NCBI GenBank assembly: GCA_018907035.1 | Contig: JACCIC010000048.1 | Coordinates: forward strand, 2,460,001-2,524,000 | DNA length: 64,000 bases | DNA from: Sycobia sp. Sy_11 | Taxonomy: Eukaryota > Arthropoda > Insecta > Hymenoptera > Epichrysomallidae | Direction: 5' to 3' | In this document: positions 53,079 to 64,000 of the stretch, in pieces | Layout of the letters: each line of letters begins with the position of its first letter | How positions within the stretch are numbered: position 1 is the stretch's first letter | The notes under the pieces: model-generated | Databases searched by the model: none | What the model was told of the DNA's origin: nothing | What the model saw: only the letters and a program-made list of their open reading frames with translations | Program-made: the position numbers and the translations under genes

Positions 53079-53640
53079 TAGTCCGGGAGCCAGTGATATA
53101 TTTTAGTGACTAATTTATCCTCAACCGAAAATTAGTTTAAATGATTCCTTTGAATGTACTGAAGAGTGGAGCGATCATCCCCTGCGGCACATAATCCGGA
53201 TGTGGCAACACCAGGCACCCAAACTTTGTAAAAATGATAAAAACCAAGATTTAAGGAATAATCTTGAGTTTAGAAAAAAAATGTTCAAACAAAAGTTGTA
53301 GATCCTATTCAAAAGAATTTTTTATGTTATATCCATTTTTGCTGTAAAGCTAATAATTATTGAGAAAAACGCAATGAATAATAAGCGTTTTCAGCTACTA
53401 TCATTCCAAGTTACAATCGATACGTCAGGGATTTACCGTGCTGCTCAGATGATACATGATACAAGTACTTTTTAATTTGTAATTTTACTCACAAAATGCT
53501 AGTTTTAAAGCAAAAACATATGGAATGTAAAAAACTTATTGTAGGTAGATCTCTAAATTTTGTTTAAAATAATATTTAACAAACTCTCTACTGTTTTATA
53601 TATCGTCATTTATATGTTATTATATACAAAGTTTTTAATG
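53079..53640. repeat. Uncharacterised repeat family, first-half copy
   Basis: A direct copy of 50238-50800, sharing TTGAGTTTAGAAAAAAAA, CAAAAGTTGTAGATCCTATT and GATACGTCAGGGAT. Confidence 0.75.
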
Positions 53641-53849
53641 CTTGTCATCATAAAATTTGGAGAAATTTGTCTGTAACATTCATTTGTCTAATTTGATTCT
53701 CACAAATATATTTAAGTTAGAAAAATAACATATACAGTCTCTTTAATTTATTAGAAATACATTTTCCGATTATAATATGTTGAAGTGGCTTGGAAGGTGC
53801 TGCATTTAAAAGTGGTTTCAAACTTACAAAAAATTTTACATTCGCATCA

Positions 53850-54665
53850 TACTCTGTAAAAGAATAATATAACAGATATGACAAAAATTATTCAAATGAG
53901 AATAAGATTCTGGAAAATTTATTAGGTGATTCGATGACAGTGCACCACGCGAGATATCCATCGTGTTCCAGGTTCCCCGAAAGCGCGTGGTACAACTGTA
54001 GTTTTCAACATCAGTTCCCATTTATCCTCGCAAAATTCTTTTACCATCTTGTTCTACAATACATCTAAGATCATTAATAGTAATTTGTAGGACTGCAACA
54101 ATCTAGAATGTATGTCCACTAAAGCAATGAAAAGTGCGTTCCCTATAACAGAAACGTAAGTAAAATACACTCGAAAACGTATACTTCAACTGTAGTTTCA
54201 TCTATCAGTTGCCATTGCTCCTTCAAAATTCTTTTTCCATCTTTTTCTACAATACATATAAGTTTATTTGAAATAATATTTAGGACTGTAACAATCTGGA
54301 ATTGAAACTGCAAATTTTAAACTGCAGTTCAAACACGCATTTTCAAGTGTACTTTACTCACATTTTTGTTATAGGGAACGTACTTTTCATTGCTTCAGCG
54401 GACATATATTCCAGATTGTAGCAATCCTAAAAATTATTATAAATGAACTTACACGTAATGTAGAACAAGATGGTAAAAGAATTTTGCGAGGATAAATGGG
54501 AATTGATGGTTAAAACTGCAGTTGTACCACGCGCTTTCGGGGAACCTGGAACACGATGGATATCTCGCGTGGTGCACTACCATTCGAATCACCTAATAAA
54601 TTTTCCAGAATCTTATTGTCATTTGAATAATTTTTGTCATATTTATCTGTTATAAGATTCTCTGA
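53850..54665. repeat. Large palindrome centred near 54258
   Basis: Arms of about 330 bp (53850-54180 and 54340-54665) are reverse complements, including a GC-richer block with CGAGATATCCATCGTG and CCCCGAAAGCGCGTGGTAC. The centre holds a third, diverged copy of part of the arm. The right arm continues to about 54920, matching 52596-52880. Confidence 0.8.
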
Positions 54666-54920
54666 CAGAATGTAATACGAGTGTACATAATTGCTGTAAT
54701 TTTGCAAGCACTTTTAAATTATTTTATCGCATGCATTATACCAGTATACAAATATCTAATTATTATAAATTAAAGAGTCGTGTATATTAATGTAATAATT
54801 TATACATTTTTCTAGAAATAAATTCTGTAAAATTTAAAGAAATAAAGTATATGTATATAGATATGTCACTACCATACTTCCATATAACAAATTTCCTTCA
54901 CCGTTATTGTATTTATTAAA

Positions 54921-55843
54921 TTTATATATCCAATATATAAAATAAATAATAATAAAATTATTAAAAATTCTGATTAGTTTTGATTTTTAGAGTAAACATA
55001 AATTCGTATTGACTGATTAATTATTTTATTTTTGGTGTGCACTTATATAAATTTAAATTAAAACTTAAAAGCTTTATAAAAAAAGAAGTAAATAATTATC
55101 TTATATGCTCATTCCACTTATAAAGACAATGTAATATGTATAAAAAAATTAATTATAGCTTACGATCAAACACGCTAATTCAGTCCCAATTAATGCAGTT
55201 ACTGATTTGTTTGCAGCAGGCTTGACAGCGATTGCTAACGCATGCTTTCATCAAAATGTAAGTTCATATTATTGATTTTTAGCAATAAAAATTTATCAAC
55301 AAAAGCTTGCTTGCAATTTTTTAATTTTTTAATGATTTCCTTTTACAAGATATTATTTTAACCTGTAAGCATGACTTTCCAATCAAATAGAACAGAGAGG
55401 TGCCCGTGGGCTGCATCCTAATTCGATTGCACATCACACATATAGTAAAATGCGATTGCGGCGCAGGGGCGGGGAACTACGGAACAGAACCGTGTACCAT
55501 CATGGTCCTCTGAGGCATATTACTGCTTTGCGTACAGGGTGCAGGGTGCAATGCAGGTGTAGATTGTACTCGCAGTCGCAGTTCGGATATTGCACATTCG
55601 CACTTACCACCGCGTGCATTTTGAAAGACTGCACCAGACTGCACTAGCACAATAGTATTTATTATTGTTGTCTCGCGGTGGTGCTCGTCCTTCTCTGCGT
55701 ACGTAATTCGTCGTTCAGACGTTGTGCTGCCAGCCTTGTTGGTAGTTAAAGAACGAGAAGATCGCACGGATATACGGGATTATTACGCTATCAGGCAAAC
55801 GCTATTAATTTACTTTTCATATAAAAAAAAAATAAAGGAAAAA
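54921..55843. other. BCCIP upstream region
   Basis: AT-rich to about 55380, then mixed composition with CpG up to the BCCIP start codon. The promoter and 5' UTR presumably lie in 55400-55843; no TATA box is obvious. Confidence 0.45.
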
Positions 55844-56948
55844 ATGGCTGCCCCGATGAAGAGGCGTGAATTCGATCGTGATATTAAAAACAGACGGAGC
55901 GAAGAAGAAGACAGTGAAGAGTGCGATTCTAGTAGCGATGAAGACGAGGGAAAAGTTGCCGACGAGGAGGTTAGGCGGTCGCCACGTGCTATCTTTCTTA
56001 TCTCTCTTATCCCCCTCTCTATCTCTCTTTCTCTCTCTCCCTCTCTCTCTCTAGCTCTTTATTTTTCCATATGGATGACTAACCCCACTTTTTATCACGA
56101 GACTGCAATGACTGACTATCTTAGCAAAATTTATACAGACAAATTTTAGACTAAATAAATATAAAAACATGTATTGTCCAAAAAAACTTTATGAAAACAA
56201 ATTTTTTATCTTATAGGTTAAATTTGATATTTACAGTTTTAGTGTATACCGGGTTTTCATGTTATACACTCTTAATTTAATTTTTAATTGATAATCAAAA
56301 ATGCCTCATTTCTTTAGATTTATGAATCATTATTCTTGTATCCATATCAATTATTTCTTTCTGAGATTCTATTCATTTACTTATATTTTTCATGAATATT
56401 TAAAATTAAACTGATTTACCTATATTTTAAGCAATTTTATATTACAAAATATAATTCCATAATAAAACAGGAAACATCAATTCTAGATTTAGTTTGGACA
56501 TATACTATGAAAAAAGATTAAGCTAATGTAAATCAAAAAGTAGTCTCATTATTTTAACGATCACTAAATAAATTCTGTTTTTATTTAATGGATAGATATG
56601 TATTGTTAAAATTTAATATTTTAAAATTTATTATTTTATTAAGGGCATGGAAATTCAAGTAGACTTTGAAGGACGAAATCCACAAGACCCAGATTACCAT
56701 GGAATTAAAACACTCCTTCAACAATTGTTCCTAAAAGCACATGTTGACCTTGGAGGTTTAACAGATTTAATAATTTCTCAAAATTATGTTGGTTCAGTAG
56801 TGAAACAATCTCATGATGATGAAGCTGGTATTGATGAAGAAGATGATCCTAACGATGTATTTGGTATTACAACTGTAGTTAATGTATCAGATAGACAAGT
56901 AAGAAACTTAAGACTTAGTCATTGCCTATAAAAAATAATTAAAATTTA

Positions 56949-56994
<46 letters not shown>

Positions 56995-57692
56995 CAATTA
57001 AAAATTCTCCAACTTATTAACTCATAAAGTAATATCTTATATTTCTATACATAATCATAAAAAAAACCATTGTAATAAATTTGAATTCTAGATTTCTAAC
57101 CTCTTAATAATTATAATTTAATCTTAAACCTAATTGTATTTTTTTTTTTTAGAATATAAAATGCATCCAAGAATTAAGGGATTTATTAAAACAATTAGCC
57201 GATGATCATGCGACAGATATGACAAATGATATGATAAAAAATGTTCTAGAAAACGACTCTGCTCCTCTAGGACTACTGGTTAATGAGCGATTTATTAACA
57301 TTCCACCACAAATTTCAGTTCCACTTCTTGAAAATTTGATTTCAGAAATGAGAAGGGCCACATCGAAAAAGATGCCGTTTGATTTTAAATACTATATATT
57401 AATTTGTAAGCTATATAAAACTAATGAGGAAAATCAAGAAAAGAAAAGCAAAAGTAAACGGAAGAATGTAAATGAAGAACCAAATGTGTTTTGGAGTAAT
57501 GCAGAAGAAGAAATATTCGCTGAGGAAGCAACATGCAGTTTCGAGTTTTCTGTTGAAAGTGAATCAGATAATGGCTTATCTGGAGCATGGACTGAAAAAG
57601 ACTATGAAATGGTGCCCTATCGAAAAGTATTGTTATTTGAGTCTTCAAAATTACAACAAATAATTGATAAAATCAAGACTCAACTTCAATAG
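55844..57692 (+). CDS. BCCIP: BCCIP (BRCA2- and CDKN1A-interacting protein) homologue, three exons
   Basis: Exons 55844-55969, 56644-56898 and 57153-57692 join in phase 0 to give 306 codons plus stop, close to the ~314 aa of the human protein. Introns have GT/AG ends (donors GTTAGG, GTAAGA; acceptors after T-rich tracts). Residues 1-42 form an acidic, Ser/Glu-rich head; exon 2 carries IKTLLQQLFLKAHVDLGG, a QNYVGSVVK block, an acidic stretch and DVFGITTVVN; exon 3 carries APLGLLVNERFINIPPQ (around residues 164-181), the most conserved family signature, a basic linker and NAEEEIFAEEA, ending in VLLFESSKLQQIIDKIK. Family members are nuclear proteins linked to BRCA2, p21 and, in yeast as Bcp1, to uL14/ribosome export. 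The first donor is non-optimal, so exon 1's end is slightly uncertain. AATAAA lies at about 57730. It converges with the shootin-like gene. Confidence 0.93.
56950..56991. repeat. (AT)n microsatellite in BCCIP intron 2
   Basis: A pure AT run within the 254-bp second intron. Confidence 0.95.
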
Positions 57693-58138
57693 ATCTTTAC
57701 AACTCTTCAATGGTACACAAGCCATTGTGAATAAAAAGTATATTTGTGCAAGGAATTATAATTTGTAATTTCGTTTTGCAAGTCAGAATGATTGTAAGTA
57801 AAAAAAGTGTGTATTTTTCTAACAGGACTACGCTCTATTTATAAAACTGTAATATTTTATATGACGCTTTAAATTATATGTGCTTATATTTTTACGCTTT
57901 TTAGTCTTGGTATATTTAAAAATCAAAAGAAACTCGGAGAATTTTGATGAAGAAATTAAAGAAAGATCTATTACGTAAGGTACTCATTGAAAACGATTTA
58001 TACTTATTATATTTATATAATAAATCTTATAATAATAACATAATATAAAAGCTGGCAGTTTCATAACAATATCTCATGCAAGTAATAAAAATTGATATAC
58101 ATTATACAATAGACTTATGACGAAGATAAATTTTTTAA

Positions 58139-61100
58139 TTACGATGGACCATTTAAAAATTTGAACGAATTTCTAGTCGGTTTTGCTCTTCTCCTCATTG
58201 TCCCTAAAATACTGAGCATTTCCGATACAGCAGGAGGTTTGGTCTCGGCTTCTTGCTTTCGTTTTCTTTCTTCTTCTCTTTGTTTCTAAAAACAAACAAA
58301 TGCTTGTGAATAATATACATCATGCCAATTTAATTGACATAAGAAATTTACACTTACGTCTGTCTGTTTTAATGTAAACCTTCCTCCCTTAATTTGATTA
58401 ATTATGTCATCGATAACTACAAAATATGTTTATTATTACATTATCTAATATTCGTAAATTTATAGGATAGCTCAGTAAAACATTTGTTACGTTGAAGTAA
58501 ATTTATATTTGTTATTTCTATGGTAAGAAAATGTTATAATGAAGTTTTTGATCATTTAAAAGGTCATTTCTCAAATTTATGTAAAAAATAGAATAAATTG
58601 CTTAATTTAATGAATTTGAAAAATATTGGATAGTTATTAATCTTTTTATGTAAAAATAATTGGAATATATGAATCAAATATTAATACATTGATATTAATG
58701 TTAGCTTTAAGAGAGCTGATTTTGAATCCAAATTATCCACATATCAACCTTACTATAATATATAATGTAATTATTAAATCATTTTATTGATCATTTATTA
58801 ATATTCGTAAAAAGACAATTCTAATGAAAAGATTCGATTTATGTACTATGGTTAACGCAACTTTAACGACTCTACCGTTCAATTTACATGAGCGATCTCG
58901 CATAAAAACAGTTCTGCAAAACTTATATTTAATAGTAAATTTTTAGTCACAATTCCAGAATGTATATTTAGTAAGAGATCATACTCAACTGACCAGGCTG
59001 CTGGGCCACTAGCTGAGCTTTCTTAGCGATTCCAAGCATATTTTCCATATCGCTAAGCGCGGAGCCGTTCTGCTGTGAGCCCTGAAGTTTCTCCTTGGTG
59101 ATGAACCTCACAGAGGCTAGTTTGTTGCTGCTACTCAGTGGCATAGGGGGTGGTGGGGGCGGCGGTGGCGGCGGCGGCGGCGCCGTGGCCTTTTTCTCGA
59201 GCTCGACAAGCTTACCCTGGAGCTCGTCAAGCAGCTTCTGCAGTATCTCGGCCCTTTGCTCTGCACGCTCTGCCCGCTGCACGATCATCTCGAGCTCGGA
59301 CTCTGCCAGTTTCAGCTTCTCCTCGACGATCTCGAACTCGACGTTCGACTCCTTCTCCTCGAGCTTGTCCTGCAGCAGCTGGATTTGTGTGGCATTCGAC
59401 TGCTTCTCTTCCTCTAACGAGCGCTTCAGGCTCTCCACCTCCTGGAGCAGAACAAGAAGTCGGCCGCTAGGGTCATCGGACACATCGACCATCAACAGGG
59501 CCGACTGGTGAGCTAACACGTTGCGCTCTTTTTGGATCTGAAATTTTTTAGTTGGCTTTATGGATAAAAATATTTTTCATGTCAAAAAAATAGATATTTT
59601 TCATGTCGATTGTGTTTATACACTCATATGATAAAACTGAATATTATTATTGTATTATAATTATTTTAAGTTGAAATAATATAATACAATTAATTCGATC
59701 TTCATACGTACTAATGCTTTTAAATTTATTTAGTTTTTGAAATTTTAACTGCTGATTTATAAGTTCCATTTGGTATTAATATATTCACATTAAACATCAA
59801 ATTTTATCAATGTTTTGATTATTTTAATATTTTACTTGATTAATGCATTATATTAACTATTATGATCTTACCCTGTCGGATTCTAACTTTATCATTCTTG
59901 AATTCTCTCTCTCACGATCACATTGTACTTTAAGTGTTTGAACTTCGTCTGCGACCATTTTCGTTACGCGTTCCATGTTCTCTTTCTGCACCTTTAGTTC
60001 CTGCATCTGTTCAGATTCTACAAAAGAGAAAATAAGAAATTAATATTGTGTGTATAGATAAATTTCTGCTTTCATCATTCTCGAAGAAGTATAAGTTACA
60101 GTGTATATACTACTGTGTACAAATAGAAGTAAGACTTTATTTATAACTTTTGAAATCTTTATTTATTCTTCTAAACTAATTCATCCCCCTCAAAATAACC
60201 CCCCCCCCCGGATGAAATTTAAATATGCCACGCTTTTTCCAATTTTCAAAACATTTCTTATACTCGTATTCCGGAATGGCCATCCGTTCCTTCTTCGATT
60301 CGGTTTTTATTTCTTCAATCGAATTCAAACCAAGTCCCCGAAGTGGTCTTTTGAGTTTGCTGAATAGCCAGAAGTCACACGGTGCTAAGTCAGGTGAGTA
60401 CGGTGGTTCCGGAACGATATTGATTGAATTTATCGCGAAATGTTCACGTAAAATCAATCCAGTGTGAACTGGTGCATTATCGTGTTGCACAAACTAAGAG
60501 TTGTCTTTCCAAAAATCTAGTCCTTTGAGACGAATAGCTTTACACAAACGGCGCATAACACTCTAACAATATTCTTTGTTAACCCTTTGGTCGGTTAGAA
60601 GGAATTCATAATGCACCACACCACGATAATGGAAGAAAACAGTGAGCACAACCTTGATTTTTTAGCGACTTTGGCGTAATTTTTTCGGTCTCCGCTCTCC
60701 TTTGGAACGATATTCGCTCAATTGATCGGTTGTGTCTAAATCGTAAGTGTAGACCCAAGTCTCGTCACCAGTTATTATGCGTTTCATTTTGTCATGATAG
60801 TCCGAAAACATCGTTTCACAGACCTCGATGCGACGCTGTTTTTTCAAAAAAATTAGTATTTTTGGCACCAATCGAGATTTCACTCTTTTCAGGCACAAAA
60901 TATCTTTCAAAAGGGTGTTAACTGACCCATTTAATATTCTAAAAATATCAGCAAACGCTTTAGTAGTTAATCGACGATTTTGCAGAACCAATTATTTGAT
61001 TTTGTCGACGTGTATCTTATCAGTAGATGTTCTTGGTCATCTTTGATGTGGTTCGTCTTCAACGCGTTCTCGACCTTCTTTGAACAATTTGTGCCAATTA

Positions 61101-61423
61101 AAAACAATTGCTCTGAACATTGGCTTCTCACCAAAGGCCTTCTGTAACATTCTGAACGTTTAGGCGTCCGATATATCATTTTGCGGACAAAATTTAATGC
61201 AACTTCTTTGTTGAATAATTTCAGACATTATAAAAACCGAAGAGACGACTTTTCTTTGTTCAAAAAATACACAAGCGTAGCTATATGACAAATGAGGATA
61301 CTTGCGTGAAATTTGGCACAGATAACTTTGACACTACTACCAACTTAAAAATAAAAACATTTGTCCGAATCGATAAACCTAGTAAGTTTGAATTGAAAAG
61401 TCTTACTCATATTTGGACACAGG

Positions 61424-61480
<57 letters not shown>

Positions 61481-62086
61481 CAGTTACAGTATACGCTACA
61501 TTTTAATAAGAAAAAGTTTTAAATGAAAGTAAATTACTGCTAATTATATATTAATTAATTAATGTATTAATTATTGTTAATTACAATACAAAGTTTGTTA
61601 TTAAAATTAATATAAAAATTAATAAGAATAAAAGAAGCAATTGGGTAATGGTAAAATAACACTATTTGCATTTCGTAAATAATAAATCTATAACAGATAT
61701 ATGAAAAACCTGAACATTGCGTCGAGTTTTCGGTTTGACAATACATTATATTGTATAACATTCCTAAATTTCATATTATTAATTTTACAAAATAATTTCA
61801 TCCTAAATTTGAAAGCAAAATACAATGTGTTCCGCTTGTGATTCGTGAGTAAAATACCAATTCCTGTACTAATGAGCAGATATAAAAACAGAAGAAATTT
61901 ATAAAATATAATTAAGATATAACACTGTAACAATGGAAAATTTAAACTAAAGATTACCACTTTGCCTGGCCGCTCTTTCCTCTTCTAGTTGAGCTGTCAG
62001 AAGTGTCACCTGTTCCTGTGCCTCGAATTCCTGCAGTCTCGCCGCACTGAGCTCCGTTTGCAATTTGGCGACATCTTGACTGAGCT
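58139..62086 (-). CDS. Shootin-1-like coiled-coil protein, 3' five exons (partial gene)
   Basis: Minus-strand exons 62086-61958, 60017-59872, 59537-58994, 58416-58358 and 58285-58139 have consistent phases (2/1, 2/0, 0/1, 2/0, 0/stop) and GT/AG borders. They encode about 340 aa of C-terminal protein; upstream exons lie beyond the window. The first two exons and the start of the third are coiled coil (LQTELSAARLQEFEAQEQV, QELKVQKENMERVTKMV, EILQKLLDELQGKLVELEKK). A run of 12 prolines follows, then IDDIINQIKGGRFTLKQ and AVSEMLSILGTMRRR, resembling the EMMDRIKKG and ELKGILGTL motifs near the C-terminus of vertebrate shootin-1, an actin-retrograde-flow/L1 adaptor in growth cones. Reading through the third exon's donor gives an alternative stop at 58968. 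A mariner lies in the intron between the first two exons shown. Confidence 0.8.
58968..58993 (-). other. Alternative 3' end of the shootin-like transcript
   Basis: If the donor at 58993-58992 (CTG|GTCAGT) is not used, translation continues for QLSMISY-type residues and stops at 58968. This gives a shorter form lacking the two C-terminal motif exons. Confidence 0.5.
60105..61345 (-). mobile_element. Mariner transposon in a shootin-like intron, defective
   Basis: Minus-strand transposase: about 61230-61000 FNWHKLFKEGRERVEDEP-like DNA-binding part; 60991-60662 has NRRLTTKAFADIF, RIITGDETWVYTYDLDT (first catalytic Asp intact) and RSKGERRPKKLRQS; 60490-60176 has MQHDNAPVHTG (second Asp) and PPYSPDLAPCDFWLF (third Asp), ending with ENWKKRG. 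Catalytic residues are all present but several frameshifts and stops separate them. Ends show a weak inverted match (TACTACTGTGTACAAA against TAGTAGTGTCAAAG), so limits are approximate. Confidence 0.82.
61425..61478. repeat. (AT)n microsatellite in a shootin-like intron
   Basis: A pure AT run just right of the intronic mariner. Confidence 0.95.
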
Positions 62087-62690
62087 CTATAAAAATACAG
62101 TTTATTGTTTAGAATTATATAAGTGCTTCAAATAGGAGATAGGCAGAGAAGAAAAAATATATAAATTGATTGATTCTATGTTTTGCTTAACAAAATTAAA
62201 AAAAATTTATATAGCTATTATATAGAACTAATAACTATATATTTGTAATTCTGATAAAAAACTAGTTTTTTCTATTATAATATTTATGCATCTTCATAGT
62301 ATCAACAGGATATGTACTATTTAGAAAAAAATTAATTATTATTATCAGTCATATAATTGAGCGAACTATTATTTACATTTCATTTTTATAAATTCTTTTT
62401 TTTTTTTATAAATTAATATCTTTTTCCCATGTTGACTAAATAAAAAATACCACACAAAAACAGTTTGAAACTTTTTCTTTCATTTTGATTCAAATAATAA
62501 AAATAATAATAACAACAATTCTTCGTTCCTATGCCATGAATTTGATCATAAGATAAAAATCGAAGAGCTCAATTATTACTATGTACTCTATCATATATTT
62601 AACTATTATATTTGTGTGTGTGTGCGTGTGTGTGTGGGTGGGTGGGTGAGTGGGTGGGTGCGTGTGTAAATTAATAAATATATTTATCGA
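62087..62690. other. Intron of the shootin-like gene, AT-rich, with a TG/GGGT run
   Basis: Presumed intronic because the next upstream exon is not in the window. Contains a TG then GGGTG microsatellite at 62610-62666. No coding motif. Confidence 0.5.
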
Positions 62691-63183
62691 TCTTACTTAT
62701 TTATTATAACCCTCGAAGAATCTGAAATAAATCTTATTAATAAAAATAAATTAGATTAAAAATTAAAAATAATAAAATAAAATAAACATAATAAAATATA
62801 AATGAATAAATATTTTTTTATTGGTCTTACAGTCCAATCAATTCAATCTAAAAATAAAATATAAAAATAAATAAAAATTAAATTAAATTAAAAATTAAAT
62901 TAAAATTATAATGATAGTTAGACTGCCCTTGTTTACATTCACCCCCGTAGACTAATCTGAAAATAAAATATTAGCTGAAAAAATTCTTTGTTAGTAAAGT
63001 GCAGTCTGACTGTCCCCAACACCCTTACCTAATTGAAGACTTGTCCAACGTTTCGAGCTCGCTACGGCTCCTCATCAGGGACTAAATTAAACCTTATATT
63101 CTAATCTATATATACCCATCCCCACCACCAAATTTAGTAAATTAAATATAAATTCCCCCTCTACACAAATTGTCCAAAACCAA
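62690..63183 (-). mobile_element. Penelope-like terminal repeat with hammerhead-like motif
   Basis: Follows the RT stop codon directly. It includes the ribozyme-like motif (63082-63043) and the blocks shared with the fragments at 17.5, 24.7, 33.2 and 48.4 kb. A TAAATTAAA-rich low-complexity part lies at 62750-62920. Confidence 0.65.
63043..63082 (-). ncRNA. Type I hammerhead-ribozyme-like motif
   Basis: On the minus strand: GTCC, then CTGATGA (the CUGANGA core), a stem-loop with arms GAGC and GCTC and loop CGTAGCGA (one extra G), then GAAAC, GTT and GGAC. GTCC/GGAC closes as a perfect 4-bp stem I and cleavage would follow GTT. Stem III is reduced to AC/GT without a loop, like the minimal hammerheads reported in Penelope-like elements, which are thought to act as dimers. 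Seen: core and stems. Inferred: catalytic activity. Confidence 0.65.
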
Positions 63184-64000
63184 TCAATTTAATAAGGAAT
63201 GATTCAAATTATTGCTATTTTTAAAGAAAATTTGAATGTTATATTTCCGAAAATTTCTTTTAATTCTTTCAGACAATCCTCTAACATATGGCAAGAGAAT
63301 AATTTTGCGTCCGTTAACATCAATTCCTGCACTATGTCTATTTTCGATATTATAAATGTCAAACAATCTCTCAGCAATTAATCTATTAATAAATTCAATT
63401 GGATAACCATTATTAATGAAAGTTTCTCTTACTATCTGTAAATTATTTTGTCTAAAATCTTTATGTGACAATTTTATTGCTCTGTCAATGACACCCTTTA
63501 ATGCTCCAATTTTGTTTCCGAATTGGTGGTGTGAATTAAAATCTAAAAACCTACCTGACCAAGTAGGCTTTTTGTACCAATTAAGTTTCACCTTATTATT
63601 ACTACATCTAATGACATTAATGTCCAGAAAACTTAACTGACTATTAACTTCAACCTCCCTTGTAAATTTAATTCTGTCATGTACAGAATTGAAAACATCC
63701 ACCATTTCATCCACAGAAACTTCCGGAACAATTGTAAAGATATCATCAACATATCTCTTAAATATCATTGGTTCAAAAAGCAATTTTGACAAGGCTATAC
63801 TTTCCAACTTTTCCATAACTAAATTAGCTATAACCGGTGACAAAGGCGACTCCATTGGACATCCGTATTTTTGATCATAAAATTTATTATCAAATGAAAA
63901 AATTGTGTTATTAAAAACCAAATTAATTGCTTTAATAAATTCATTCATTGTTAATTTTGTATGCAAATTAATTTCACTCCACTTTTCCTGTATAATATCA
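63184..64000 (-). CDS. Penelope-like retroelement reverse transcriptase (partial, no endonuclease)
   Basis: The minus-strand frame is open from the window edge to a stop at 63184-63186, about 271 codons seen. RT motifs include GCPMESPLSPVIANLVME, the catalytic FKRYVDDIFTIVP, LSFLDINVIR and WYKKPTWSGRFLDFNSHH, then the GYP box and ILLPYVRGLSERIKRNFRKY, all typical of Penelope-like elements. The frame stops where the GIY-YIG endonuclease domain would normally start, and only about 100 bp separate it from the ribozyme-bearing terminal repeat, so the endonuclease is deleted. The readable RT suggests a young copy. It lies on the same strand as, and probably in an intron of, the shootin-like gene. 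Confidence 0.88.
   Translation of the reverse strand, partial: DIIQEKWSEINLHTKLTMNEFIKAINLVFNNTIFSFDNKFYDQKYGCPMESPLSPVIANLVMEKLESIALSKLLFEPMIFKRYVDDIFTIVPEVSVDEMVDVFNSVHDRIKFTREVEVNSQLSFLDINVIRCSNNKVKLNWYKKPTWSGRFLDFNSHHQFGNKIGALKGVIDRAIKLSHKDFRQNNLQIVRETFINNGYPIEFINRLIAERLFDIYNIENRHSAGIDVNGRKIILLPYVRGLSERIKRNFRKYNIQIFFKNSNNLNHSLLN

Noticed and set aside
59095..59511. Open frames of 138 and 106 codons on the plus strand, Gly- and Ser-rich or Ala-rich
   Set aside because: These are antisense shadows of the proline run and coiled coil of the minus-strand shootin-like exon.

Overview
The window looks like a stretch of an AT-rich insect nuclear genome. An ant or another hymenopteran is my inference from the mix of mariners, BEL/Pao, copia, R1-clade LINEs, a Penelope-like element and dense AT/AC/CT microsatellites; nothing here proves the order. 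There is no operon structure, rRNA, tRNA or CRISPR. Host coding sequence is confined to the two ends. At the far left is a probable terminal exon of a leucine-rich-repeat-like gene (132-573). At the right is a convergent pair: a three-exon BCCIP/Bcp1 homologue on + (55844-57692) and the last five exons of a shootin-1-like gene on - (62086 down to 58139), whose 5' exons lie beyond the window.

Layout. 0.8-4.4 kb: intergenic DNA, then a 5'-truncated R1-clade LINE bracketed by TTA-type microsatellites. 6.2-7.6 kb: Helitron-like copy A. 8-10 kb: eroded R1-like fragments and small inverted-repeat elements. 12.5-17.3 kb: a nested stack of a Helitron-end fragment (D), a 0.5 kb foldback, a copia element with intact 5' LTR and primer site, Helitron-like copy B, and a mariner relic. 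17.5-20.1 kb: a Penelope terminal-repeat fragment, then a mariner (TIRs and TA duplication intact) split by a solo LTR with a 5-bp target duplication. 20-29.6 kb: a dispersed MITE pair, a BEL fragment, a minisatellite and two more mariners. 33.2-36.5 kb: an AC-flanked R1-clade LINE abutting full-length Helitron-like copy C. 37-41.5 kb: microsatellites and GC-rich islands. 41.5-47.4 kb: a BEL/Pao pol relic with 3' LTR, joined to the 5' half of another R1-clade LINE. 50.2-54.9 kb: an uncharacterised direct/inverted repeat complex. 60.1-61.3 kb: a mariner inside a shootin intron. 62.7-64 kb: a Penelope-like element with a hammerhead-ribozyme-like terminal repeat.

How it fits together. BCCIP is conserved in eukaryotic cell-cycle and ribosome biology; shootin-1 is a coiled-coil actin/adhesion adaptor. 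They end tail to tail with about 450 bp between their stop codons. Almost everything else is decayed mobile DNA and simple repeats. The most notable signals are the ribozyme-bearing Penelope terminal repeats (one well preserved, two degenerate), the Helitron-like family whose core is a palindromic array of ~60-bp repeats, R1-clade LINEs sitting in microsatellites, and AT microsatellites that replaced Tyr-containing codons of transposon genes.
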